From REEB470 sp032117095 (GTDB lineage: Bacteria > Bacillota > Bacilli > Paenibacillales > YIM-B00363): DNA of 5,070 nt. This document shows, one piece after another, positions 1-4,644 of this stretch (positions are counted from its first letter, which is position 1; each line of letters begins with the position of its first letter). A model generated the notes under the pieces. It was not told where the DNA came from. It made no database searches and worked only from the letters and a program-made list of their open reading frames with translations. The position numbers and the translations under genes are program-made. Where the stretch lies: positions 1 to 5,070 of the forward strand of contig JAULZZ010000001.1 in NCBI GenBank assembly GCA_032117095.1. Reading direction: 5' to 3'.

Positions 1-37
1 ATGTGCCGTCTTCGAGCACGAGTTTTGCCGTTGTCAT
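1..37 (-). CDS. carA: Carbamoyl-phosphate synthase small subunit, first 12 codons (partial)
   Basis: Only the N-terminus is in the window, reading MTTAKLVLEDGT from an ATG at 35-37 on the minus strand; the gene runs off the left edge. The LVLEDGT-type opening is typical of the glutamine-amidotransferase subunit of carbamoyl-phosphate synthase (CarA/PyrAA). That subunit hydrolyses glutamine and passes ammonia to CarB for carbamoyl phosphate synthesis, the first step of pyrimidine and arginine synthesis. A strong ribosome site (AAGGGGG, 48-54) overlaps the pyrC stop codon, and the gap to pyrC is only 15 nt, so the two are co-transcribed and probably translationally coupled. The position after pyrC matches the Bacillus order pyrB-pyrC-pyrAA-pyrAB. 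The call rests on 12 residues plus strong context. With the pyr operon attenuator upstream, this copy is the pyrimidine-controlled one; whether a separate arginine-type copy exists cannot be seen. Confidence 0.85.
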   Translation of the reverse strand, partial: MTTAKLVLEDGT

Positions 38-52
38 CGTGTACGTTCCCCC

Positions 53-1342
53 TTAAAATGCATCGTCTTGCCAAACGACTCGTCCTGCGACCATCGTCCA
101 TACCGGCCACCCATAACACGACCACCCCTGAAACGGACTGCTCCGTCCTTTGCTGGCAAACGTATTCACATCGATCGGGTGCGGGTGTTGCACGTCGACA
201 ATCGTGAGGTCTGCGGGGGCCCCTACGGCGAGACGCCCCGTCGGCTGGCGAAAAATGCGTGCTGGAATCGCGGTCATCCGTTCGAGTAAAAAAGAAAGCG
301 TCCATCGTCCTGTACGGACAAAATGGGTATATAGCAAGGGAAACGCCGTTTCGAGCCCGACAATGCCGAAGGGCGCTTGTCCGATGGGCAACGCTTTTTC
401 GGCGGCGGCATGGGGCGCATGGTCGGTGACAATGCAGTCGATCGTCCCATCCTCGACGGCAGCGACCATCGCCTCGACATCGCGCTTCGTCCGCAAAGGA
501 GGATTCATCTTCCATGCGCCGTCCCAGACGTCGGGGATGTCCTCGTCGCAGAGGAGCAGGTGATGCGGACATACTTCGGCGGTGATGCGCACGCCGTGCG
601 CTTTGGCGAGTCGAATGTGGCGGACGGATTGTTCTGTGGAGACGTGACAGACGTGGTAATGCACGTGTGTTTGTTCGGCTAACAACGCATCGCGTGCGAT
701 GTGGATCGCTTCGGATGCATTGGAAATGCCTGGCAGCCCGTGACGCTGGGCGTACGTGCCGAGGGTCACGGCCGCACCGTGCGGTTTGGCGAGCGCATCG
801 TCTTCACAATGCGCTACGATGGGCATGTCCACGTGGTGGGCGGCGACCATGGCTGCTTGCATCATGGCAGACGACTGCACGCCCACACCATCATCGGTAA
901 AGCCGATGACGCCGGCTGCTTTGAGTGCAGCAAAGTCGGTGCGCACGGCTCCTTGTTGGCCGATCGTAATGCATCCGTAGGGCAACACCCGTACGTGCGC
1001 TTCGGCTGCGATTTTTGCTTGGAGCTGTTGGACGATCGCAGCGTCATCGAGCACGGGGGCGGTGTTGGGCATGCAGGCGACGGTCGTAAATCCCCCGCGC
1101 GCTGCTGCCAAAGTGCCGGTGGCGATGCTTTCTTTGTGGCTCAACCCTGGTTCGCGCAAATGGACGTGCATGTCCAAAAAACCCGCACTGAGCAGTCGTC
1201 CCCCTGCATCGATGTGTGTGTGACCCGCACGTTGCGCTGGCGTAACCGGCTCATGCGTGCATTGTGCGATTTTATCGCCTTCGATCTGTATGGCAAGCGG
1301 TGCGCCGTATGCATCCGTGCCGTGTGTAATCCATATTCCCAC
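53..1342 (-). CDS. pyrC: Dihydroorotase, type I zinc amidohydrolase
   Basis: This 429-residue cytoplasmic enzyme cyclises N-carbamoyl-aspartate to dihydroorotate, the third step of UMP synthesis. It is a full-length class I dihydroorotase; Bacillus homologues are about 428 residues. The binuclear metal site is complete: H59 and H61 in the HVHLREPG motif, bridging D151 (FTDDG, which replaces the carboxylated lysine of type II enzymes), H178 (VAHCE), H233 (CHVS) and catalytic D307 (VTDHAPH). The C-terminal part has the usual amidohydrolase end (GRLAVGAPADLTIVD). The start is GTG: it has AAGGGG at 1351-1356, 8 nt upstream, and the next in-frame Met (58) would remove the metal ligands' strand. 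The gene follows pyrB after 69 nt with no terminator, and 15 nt before carA. All expected active-site residues are present, so it should be functional. Confidence 0.97.
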   Translation of the reverse strand: MGIWITHGTDAYGAPLAIQIEGDKIAQCTHEPVTPAQRAGHTHIDAGGRLLSAGFLDMHVHLREPGLSHKESIATGTLAAARGGFTTVACMPNTAPVLDDAAIVQQLQAKIAAEAHVRVLPYGCITIGQQGAVRTDFAALKAAGVIGFTDDGVGVQSSAMMQAAMVAAHHVDMPIVAHCEDDALAKPHGAAVTLGTYAQRHGLPGISNASEAIHIARDALLAEQTHVHYHVCHVSTEQSVRHIRLAKAHGVRITAEVCPHHLLLCDEDIPDVWDGAWKMNPPLRTKRDVEAMVAAVEDGTIDCIVTDHAPHAAAEKALPIGQAPFGIVGLETAFPLLYTHFVRTGRWTLSFLLERMTAIPARIFRQPTGRLAVGAPADLTIVDVQHPHPIDVNTFASKGRSSPFQGWSCYGWPVWTMVAGRVVWQDDAF

Positions 1343-1350
1343 GTTGTTCG

Positions 1351-1356
1351 CCCCTT
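1351..1356 (-). promoter_or_regulatory. Ribosome binding site of pyrC, supporting the GTG start
   Basis: AAGGGG lies 8 nt before the GTG codon at 1340-1342. The same 12-base context AAAGGGGCGAAC precedes both pyrB and pyrC, so the two genes share a near-identical initiation region. Its spacing fixes the GTG as the real start, since no ATG is available near the N-terminus. Confidence 0.85.
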
Positions 1357-1411
1357 TTTGTCGGTGATGCGTCCTGTTGATGCGAGGCCTGCTTGGCGTA
1401 CGTGCGTACTA

Positions 1412-2320
1412 CTACGTCAGGGACAGTGCCCGCTCCAACACCGCCATGCGTGTCGGGACGCCGTGCTTCATCTGGGTGAAAATAAGCGACTGCGCACACT
1501 CTACCAAGGCGTCGTCGATCTCTACGTCCCGATTGACTGGTGCAGGGTGCAAGATGACGGTGTGTGCGGGTGCTTTGGCAAACCGTGCCGTCGTCAAGCC
1601 GTATGCCTCGCGATACGCTTCGCGGGTGGAAAACACATCGCCCTCGTGCCGTTCGAGCTGGACGCGTAGCATCATGATGACATCGGATTGGATCGCTTCG
1701 TCTATCGTCACGTAGGGAACGTCTGCGTCGAATGTCGTGGCACGCATCGTCGGCGGGGCGCAAAACACGACGTGCGCTCCCATCGTTTGTAATGCCCACA
1801 CATTGGAGCGGGCCACGCGTGAGTGCTGGATGTCCCCGATAATGGCCACGCGTAAGCCGGCAAGGGAGCCAAAATGTCGGGACAATGTGTATAAATCGAG
1901 CAACGCTTGGGTCGGGTGCTCGTGGTTGCCATCGCCGGCGTTAATGAGCGGTATTTTTGTGTGTTCGACGAGCTTGTGTAACACGCCTTCGGGTTTTAGG
2001 CGCACGACGGCCGCATCGATGCCCATCGCCTCGAACGTCTTGACGGTGTCGGAAATGGACTCGCCTTTTTGGACACTCGATGCGGTGGGCGAGAAGTTCA
2101 AGACGTGTAGCCCCAACCGACGTTGTGCCACCTCAAAGGAAAAACGGGTGCGTGTGCTGTTTTCGAAAAATAAGTTGGCGATAAATTTAGGGTTGGCGGG
2201 CGGTGGGATGGGTTGTCCGGTGGACACGAGGTCATCCCAGTAGGCAATACGTGCCAACCATGCGGACAGTTCGCTTTTGGGGATGCCTCGTAAGCCGAGG
2301 AAATGTGGGATGGCGGTCAT
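1412..2320 (-). CDS. pyrB: Aspartate carbamoyltransferase, catalytic chain
   Basis: This 302-residue cytoplasmic enzyme condenses carbamoyl phosphate with aspartate, the committed step of pyrimidine synthesis. The sequence shows the carbamoyl-phosphate loop STRTR (55-59) in FFENSTRTRFSFE, the mobile loop SSVQKGES with K85, HPTQ (135-138) in the polar domain, GDIQHSRVARS (162-172) at the start of the aspartate domain, the substrate-binding LRVQ (218-221), and HPAPVNR (258-264). Length is normal for the Bacillus type, which works as a catalytic trimer without a PyrI regulatory chain. The ATG at 2318-2320 overlaps the pyrR stop as ATGA, with AAAGGGG at 2330-2336, implying translational coupling to pyrR. 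Two adjacent in-frame TAG codons end the gene (1412-1414 and 1409-1411). Control is expected through the single leader attenuator upstream of pyrR. Confidence 0.97.
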   Translation of the reverse strand: MTAIPHFLGLRGIPKSELSAWLARIAYWDDLVSTGQPIPPPANPKFIANLFFENSTRTRFSFEVAQRRLGLHVLNFSPTASSVQKGESISDTVKTFEAMGIDAAVVRLKPEGVLHKLVEHTKIPLINAGDGNHEHPTQALLDLYTLSRHFGSLAGLRVAIIGDIQHSRVARSNVWALQTMGAHVVFCAPPTMRATTFDADVPYVTIDEAIQSDVIMMLRVQLERHEGDVFSTREAYREAYGLTTARFAKAPAHTVILHPAPVNRDVEIDDALVECAQSLIFTQMKHGVPTRMAVLERALSLT

Positions 2321-2859
2321 CGCGGTTCGCCCCTTTCTTGGATGATCGTCACGGCGTCTGTGCCGTCGACTTCACTGAGGTGCACGGCGATCGCCTCACT
2401 TTTGGCGGTGGGGATGTTTTTACCCACGTAATCCGGACGGATCGGCAATTCGCGATGTCCACGGTCGATGAGTACGGCGAGTTGGATGGACTGTGGTCGT
2501 CCGACGTCGACGAGGGCGTCCATCGCTGCGCGGACGGTGCGTCCGGTGTACAATACGTCGTCGAACAATACGATCGTCTTCTCTGTGACATCGCCACGCA
2601 CGCCGGTGGTGTGTGGCATGCCCGCGCGTTGGACGTCGTCGCGATACTGCGTAATGTCTAGCTCGCCGACAGGGATGCGGATGCTTTCGAGTGCTGCGAT
2701 CGTCTCGGCAATGCGCTGCGCCAAATAAATGCCCCGTGTGCGAATGCCCACAAACGTACACGCGTCGATCGCCTTGTTGCGTTCCAAAATCTCATGCGCG
2801 ATGCGTGTCAAGGCACGGCGCACCAATGCGGCATCCATCACGACACGCGGTGGTGTCAT
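2317..2859 (-). CDS. pyrR: Pyrimidine operon attenuator / uracil phosphoribosyltransferase PyrR
   Basis: PyrR is an RNA-binding regulator with a phosphoribosyltransferase fold. With bound UMP it grips a hairpin in the pyr leader and promotes termination; it also has uracil phosphoribosyltransferase activity. The 180-residue product begins MTPPRVVMDAALVRRAL and carries the PRPP-binding signature IVLFDDVLYTGRT (residues 96-108), followed by the AAMDALVD helix and LAVLIDRGHRELPIRPDYVG, all hallmarks of PyrR. Length is normal. The ATG at 2857-2859 was chosen because GAGGAGG lies 8 nt upstream and the protein then starts at the family's usual position; the frame stays open another 24 codons to 2931, but that stretch overlaps the attenuator. 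It is first in the operon and overlaps pyrB by 4 nt, with no pyrP gene between them. Its probable RNA target is the hairpin at 3033-3068. Confidence 0.97.
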   Translation of the reverse strand: MTPPRVVMDAALVRRALTRIAHEILERNKAIDACTFVGIRTRGIYLAQRIAETIAALESIRIPVGELDITQYRDDVQRAGMPHTTGVRGDVTEKTIVLFDDVLYTGRTVRAAMDALVDVGRPQSIQLAVLIDRGHRELPIRPDYVGKNIPTAKSEAIAVHLSEVDGTDAVTIIQERGEPR

Positions 2860-2867
2860 TGTCTTTT

Positions 2868-2874
2868 CCTCCTC
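2868..2874 (-). promoter_or_regulatory. Ribosome binding site of pyrR
   Basis: GAGGAGG is a near-perfect anti-16S match, 8 nt before the ATG at 2857-2859. It sets the pyrR start there rather than at the longer in-frame opening at 2931, which would place coding sequence over the terminator hairpin. Confidence 0.9.
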
Positions 2875-2907
2875 TATCGCCCGATGCGCCTGTTGTCCGC
2901 ACACACG

Positions 2908-2941
2908 AAAAAACTCCTCTCGCCATCGCATCGAAAGGAGT
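2908..2941 (-). terminator. pyr operon attenuator (intrinsic terminator in the leader)
   Basis: On the minus strand ACTCCTTTCG (2941-2932), a 9-nt loop and CGAGAGGAGT (2922-2913) form a 10-bp stem with one G-U pair, followed directly by a run of T (2913-2908). It ends 48 nt before the pyrR start, well inside the leader, so it works as a conditional terminator rather than the end of a gene. In the known PyrR mechanism, an antiterminator blocks this hairpin unless PyrR-UMP holds the upstream hairpin. The exact antiterminator pairing could not be settled by eye; AAGGA in the PyrR hairpin can pair with TCCTT of the 5' arm. Confidence 0.88.
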
Positions 2942-3032
2942 CACAAGGGAAGTCCATCGTCCATGTACGCCACGCGTACGCCGTACACGCACTGCGTGCG
3001 ACGTCGTCAGGGCAAAACATATGCATGTCGTC

Positions 3033-3068
3033 CACCTTGCCAGCCTCACAGGGCTGTCCTTAAAGGTG
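3033..3068 (-). promoter_or_regulatory. PyrR-binding hairpin (anti-antiterminator)
   Basis: The minus strand reads AGCCCTGTGAGGCT at 3055-3042, matching 13 of 14 positions of the PyrR loop consensus ARUCCNGNGAGGYU; the one change (C for U) turns a G-U pair into G-C. The fold is as in known sites: lower stem CACCTT/AAGGTG (3068-3063 and 3038-3033), an asymmetric purine-rich internal loop (TAAGGA opposite GC), upper stem CAGCC/GGCTG and a CTGTGA terminal loop. It lies upstream of the attenuator in the pyrR leader. PyrR with UMP should bind here and allow the terminator at 2908-2941 to form. Confidence 0.92.
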
Positions 3069-3132
3069 CGCTATTCATCCGAATCACAGATAGATCAAAA
3101 CCCGATACACAAAGGTGGTTTCTCCGAGGCCC

Positions 3133-3147
3133 AAAGGCGTAGCCTTT
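3133..3147 (-). repeat. Small perfect hairpin in the 5' part of the pyr leader
   Basis: AAAGGC and GCCTTT flank a 3-nt loop, forming a 6-bp perfect hairpin about 40 nt into the predicted leader. It has no proper T-run on either strand, so it is not a convincing terminator. It lies in the 117-nt leader stretch upstream of the PyrR site, for which no role is recognised. Confidence 0.45.
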
Positions 3148-3191
3148 TCGCTGGGGATGGGCTGTGAAAGCGTGATTGGAATCTCCCCCGT

Positions 3192-3220
3192 ATTGTCGCA
3201 TGAATGCAGGGGCATGTCAA
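3192..3220 (-). promoter_or_regulatory. Probable sigma-A promoter of the pyr operon
   Basis: On the minus strand a perfect -35 TTGACA (3220-3215) is followed after 17 nt by GACAAT (3197-3192). That -10 matches 4 of 6 consensus bases but is preceded by TGC, an extended -10 element. Transcription would begin near 3185, giving a leader of about 325 nt before pyrR and about 117 nt before the PyrR hairpin. No better promoter was seen nearer the hairpin. Confidence 0.65.
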
Positions 3221-3245
3221 ATAAAACGAGGACAAGGCAGGAAAC

Positions 3246-3268
3246 GTGCACGAACAAGGAGTGTGCAC
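3246..3268. repeat. Inverted repeat GTGCAC-N11-GTGCAC between the divergent promoters
   Basis: Two copies of the palindrome GTGCAC (3246-3251 and 3263-3268) are separated by 11 nt. They sit upstream of the pyr -35 and about 34 nt before the tRNA -35 box. The arrangement could be an operator for a dimeric regulator, but no known site is matched and chance is possible. Confidence 0.3.
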
Positions 3269-3301
3269 CCATGTGGATTGAAAAAAAGTTTGAGGGTGCG
3301 T

Positions 3302-3330
3302 TTGACAACGATGAGCTGAGGTGATATTAT
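3302..3330 (+). promoter_or_regulatory. Sigma-A promoter of the tRNA-Val gene
   Basis: TTGACA (3302-3307) and TATTAT (3325-3330) are separated by exactly 17 nt, matching consensus at 6/6 and 5/6. Transcription should start near 3337, about 20 nt before the tRNA. This is a strong constitutive-type promoter, divergent from the pyr promoter with 81 bp between the two -35 boxes. Confidence 0.85.
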
Positions 3331-3357
3331 CAGAAACGTTGAATTGATTTGAGATAT

Positions 3358-3430
3358 GATCTGTTAGCTCAGCTGGGAGAGCACCATCTTGACAGGGTGG
3401 GGGTCAGTGGTTCGAGCCCACTACAGATCA
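3358..3430 (+). tRNA. tRNA-Val (anticodon GAC)
   Basis: The 73-nt sequence folds into a full cloverleaf: acceptor GATCTGT/ACAGATC, D-arm GCTC/GAGC, anticodon stem CCATC/GGTGG, 5-nt variable loop, T-arm AGTGG/CCACT with loop TTCGAGC, and discriminator A at 3430. The anticodon loop TTGACAG places GAC at 3391-3393, which reads GUC and GUU valine codons. CCA is not encoded and must be added by the nucleotidyltransferase. It is a single-gene unit with its own promoter and terminator. It also marks the boundary between GC-richer and AT-richer DNA, and tRNA 3' ends are common targets of integrases. Confidence 0.96.
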
Positions 3431-3434
3431 TACG

Positions 3435-3463
3435 AAAAACCCCGGAAATATCGGGGTTTTTTT
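3435..3463 (+). terminator. Intrinsic terminator of tRNA-Val
   Basis: AAAAACCCCG (3435-3444), a 7-nt loop and CGGGGTTTTT (3452-3461) form a 10-bp stem ending in a seven-T run (3457-3463), starting 4 nt after the tRNA. The A-run opposite the T-run makes it usable on the minus strand too, so it would also stop transcription coming from the right. Confidence 0.93.
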
Positions 3464-3485
3464 CTTGTATAGAGATTTTTACTTG

Positions 3486-3522
3486 TGCTCAAAAATGGCT
3501 TTTTATGGCATTTTGATGAGCA
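3486..3522. repeat. Inverted repeat, bulged 12-bp stem
   Basis: TGCTCA-AAAATG (3486-3497) pairs with CATTTT-GA-TGAGCA (3509-3522), giving two 6-bp helices separated by a 2-nt bulge, with an 11-nt loop. Neither strand has a T-run after it, so it does not look like a terminator. It starts 23 nt beyond the tRNA terminator. It may be a structured RNA, a protein site or a remnant of an element end. Confidence 0.55.
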
Positions 3523-3558
3523 TAAAAATAGCGGATCGAGTCCGAAATCGTGTGTAAA

Positions 3559-3614
3559 GGTAAGCGTCACGTAATCTTCCCTTGGAATGAAGTGGGGATT
3601 ATTTGACGCTTACC
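3559..3614. repeat. Inverted repeat, perfect 11-bp arms plus inner stem
   Basis: GGTAAGCGTCA (3559-3569) and TGACGCTTACC (3604-3614) are perfect inverted copies. Inside them, after a 2x2 internal loop, TAATC (3572-3576) pairs with GATTA (3597-3601), and TTCC/GGAA can form a small apical hairpin. On the plus strand the structure is followed by CGTTCTTTT, a weak terminator-like tail; on the minus strand the tail CTTTACAC is poorer. It could act as a two-way terminator for the gene ending at 3679, as an element end, or as a small RNA. No flanking target duplication was seen. Confidence 0.65.
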
Positions 3615-3678
3615 GTTCTTTTCGAAATAGTAAAATCAAAGTATTGGTGAAGCTTTTGGATCAACCGAGGGATTATTT

Positions 3679-4431
3679 TTATTGGAGTTTCAAAGATGCG
3701 TTATTCAATTTAATGTACTGACCAGTTTTCACCTTGATATATTTCTGACCACTGAAAATATCATTGCTCAGAACACTGTCTATCTGGTGCGTGCTATTTT
3801 TAGCGACTTCCATATATCCTTGGCCTTCAGCAGTAACCTTATATTCACCAGGTTTCAAATCGTGACCGACTTTATACATGCCTGACTCTAGGATGTTGTC
3901 CGTTGGCTCATACTTAGGCGCCTTCTTGTAAGGATAAGCCGTAGCACTTTTGAATGTGATATACTGACCATCTTTTACGGTGATAATGCTTCGGTTAGTA
4001 AAAACACCATTCGATAGAACGCTCTCCATTTCTCCAGTACTATCTTGGTCTATTTGGAAATATCCCTGCGAATCTGTGATCAGCACATATTCGCCAGCGG
4101 GTAGCTCCGACCCTACTTTGTACATTCCCTCTTCGATTGCATTTGACTTTTCTTCAACTCGAGCAGCTGCAGGTTCTGATTTTTTTCCTACGGCAACTGG
4201 CTTTGACTCTGTGCTTGATACTTCTGTTTTTGGTGTATTGTCCACCACTGCTGTGTCGTTCGTTTTTGTTGATGGTTCACCGAAAGCAGCTCCAATGAAT
4301 ATGAAGAAGCAGACCGCAGACCCTATCAACCATTTCTTCGCATTCTTTCCCTTTCCGATTTTTGTCAGGAGTGCACCTCCCAATCCAACGATGAAGCCCA
4401 GCGCTCCCATCACTCCTAGAAATGCATACAT
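3679..4431 (-). CDS. Membrane-anchored protein with two extracytoplasmic repeats, function unknown
   Basis: This 250-residue protein has two hydrophobic segments (about 4-23 and 34-50) separated by a lysine-rich loop (KIGKGKNAKK, 24-33), implying a hairpin anchor with both ends outside the cell. A polar Ser/Thr/Lys/Glu-rich linker follows (about 51-99). Two copies of one module come next, residues 100-164 and 182-246, alignable without gaps at an offset of 82 with 29 of 65 identities. Shared landmarks are GMYKVG, the P-GEY turn, QGY, SVLSN and GQYI. Modules with this MYKVG-PAGEY pattern recur in surface or phage-borne proteins of Bacillota as I remember them, but no function can be named; ligand binding at the cell surface is only inference. 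There is no signal-peptidase lipobox Cys. The ATG has GAGGGGG 7 nt upstream (4439-4445). It appears to be a single-gene unit, more AT-rich than pyr. Confidence 0.88.
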   Translation of the reverse strand: MYAFLGVMGALGFIVGLGGALLTKIGKGKNAKKWLIGSAVCFFIFIGAAFGEPSTKTNDTAVVDNTPKTEVSSTESKPVAVGKKSEPAAARVEEKSNAIEEGMYKVGSELPAGEYVLITDSQGYFQIDQDSTGEMESVLSNGVFTNRSIITVKDGQYITFKSATAYPYKKAPKYEPTDNILESGMYKVGHDLKPGEYKVTAEGQGYMEVAKNSTHQIDSVLSNDIFSGQKYIKVKTGQYIKLNNASLKLQ

Positions 4432-4484
4432 AAATGCTCCCCCTCTTATGCTGTCTAAACCGCTATCACGTCACGTGTATCCTT

Positions 4485-4490
4485 ATTGTA
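4485..4490 (-). promoter_or_regulatory. Possible extended -10 promoter of the repeat-protein gene
   Basis: On the minus strand TGGTACAAT combines a TG-N extension with TACAAT (5 of 6 consensus bases), 53 nt before the start codon at 4431. No good -35 lies 16-18 nt upstream; a CTGACA sits too far away, at 23 nt. The gene may therefore rely on the extended -10 or on an activator. Confidence 0.5.
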
Positions 4491-4520
4491 CCAACCGTTT
4501 GCGACAGCATAGGTGTCAGT

Positions 4521-4551
4521 AAAAATTTGCACATAAAATTTTTTGATGCAA
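4521..4551 (-). terminator. Weak candidate terminator after the DinD-like gene
   Basis: On the minus strand TTGCA (4551-4547) pairs with TGCAA (4531-4527) around an AT-rich interior that can partly pair (AAA/TTT), and ATTTTT follows (4526-4521). It lies about 95 nt after the stop at 4645 and before the promoter-like site of the next gene. The stem is short and AT-rich, so this is tentative. Confidence 0.3.
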
Positions 4552-4644
4552 CGGAGCCACAAACAAGTGACCAAAACCGATTGTGCCTACGCTGTGTTTT
4601 TATGACTGTGCATGCAGTTGCTTTTCAGCGGGTTCAGCGTCAAA

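Larger units (their letters stand above)
3464..3678. other. Gene-free stretch with two long hairpins
   Basis: No reading frame with a credible ribosome site was found in these 215 nt. The notable contents are the two inverted repeats listed separately (3486-3522 and 3559-3614). No obvious intrinsic terminator was seen directly after the stop of the gene ending at 3679. Base composition is clearly more AT-rich than the pyr operon. Confidence 0.6.

Noticed and set aside
1343..1411. Possible attenuator or terminator between pyrB and pyrC
   Set aside because: Only a 4-bp GTAC hairpin was seen, with no T-run and no PyrR consensus, so readthrough into pyrC is expected.
701..1669. Long plus-strand open frame of 322 codons
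   Set aside because: It lies opposite pyrC and the end of pyrB, both of which have complete active-site motifs. Its translation has no recognisable domain and is a by-product of GC-rich codon use.
2860..2931. N-terminal extension of pyrR by 24 codons
   Set aside because: It overlaps the attenuator terminator, lacks a ribosome site, and would add residues not found in PyrR; the ATG at 2859 has a strong ribosome site.
3084..3308. Minus-strand frame of 74 codons with hydrophobic stretch, spanning the pyr promoter
   Set aside because: It covers the -35 and -10 boxes and has no ribosome site; a leader peptide is not part of PyrR control.
3115..3324. Plus-strand frame of 69 codons from a GTG, opposite the pyr leader and promoter
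   Set aside because: No ribosome site precedes the GTG, no family is recognised, and the region is explained by the pyr leader and two promoters.
3271..3324. Possible 17-residue peptide (MWIEKKFEGAFDNDELR) preceded by AAGGAG at 3256-3261
   Set aside because: The ribosome-like site is well placed, but the frame runs through the tRNA -35 box, no plus-strand promoter is seen upstream, and the peptide resembles nothing known. A chance frame is more likely.
3559..3614. CRISPR repeat or insertion-sequence end
   Set aside because: There is only one inverted pair with no regular spacing, no second copy in the window, no transposase gene and no flanking target duplication.
3980..4522. Plus-strand frame of 180 codons opposite the repeat protein
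   Set aside because: It is the reverse of a gene with clear membrane segments and internal repeats, and has no ribosome site or domain of its own.
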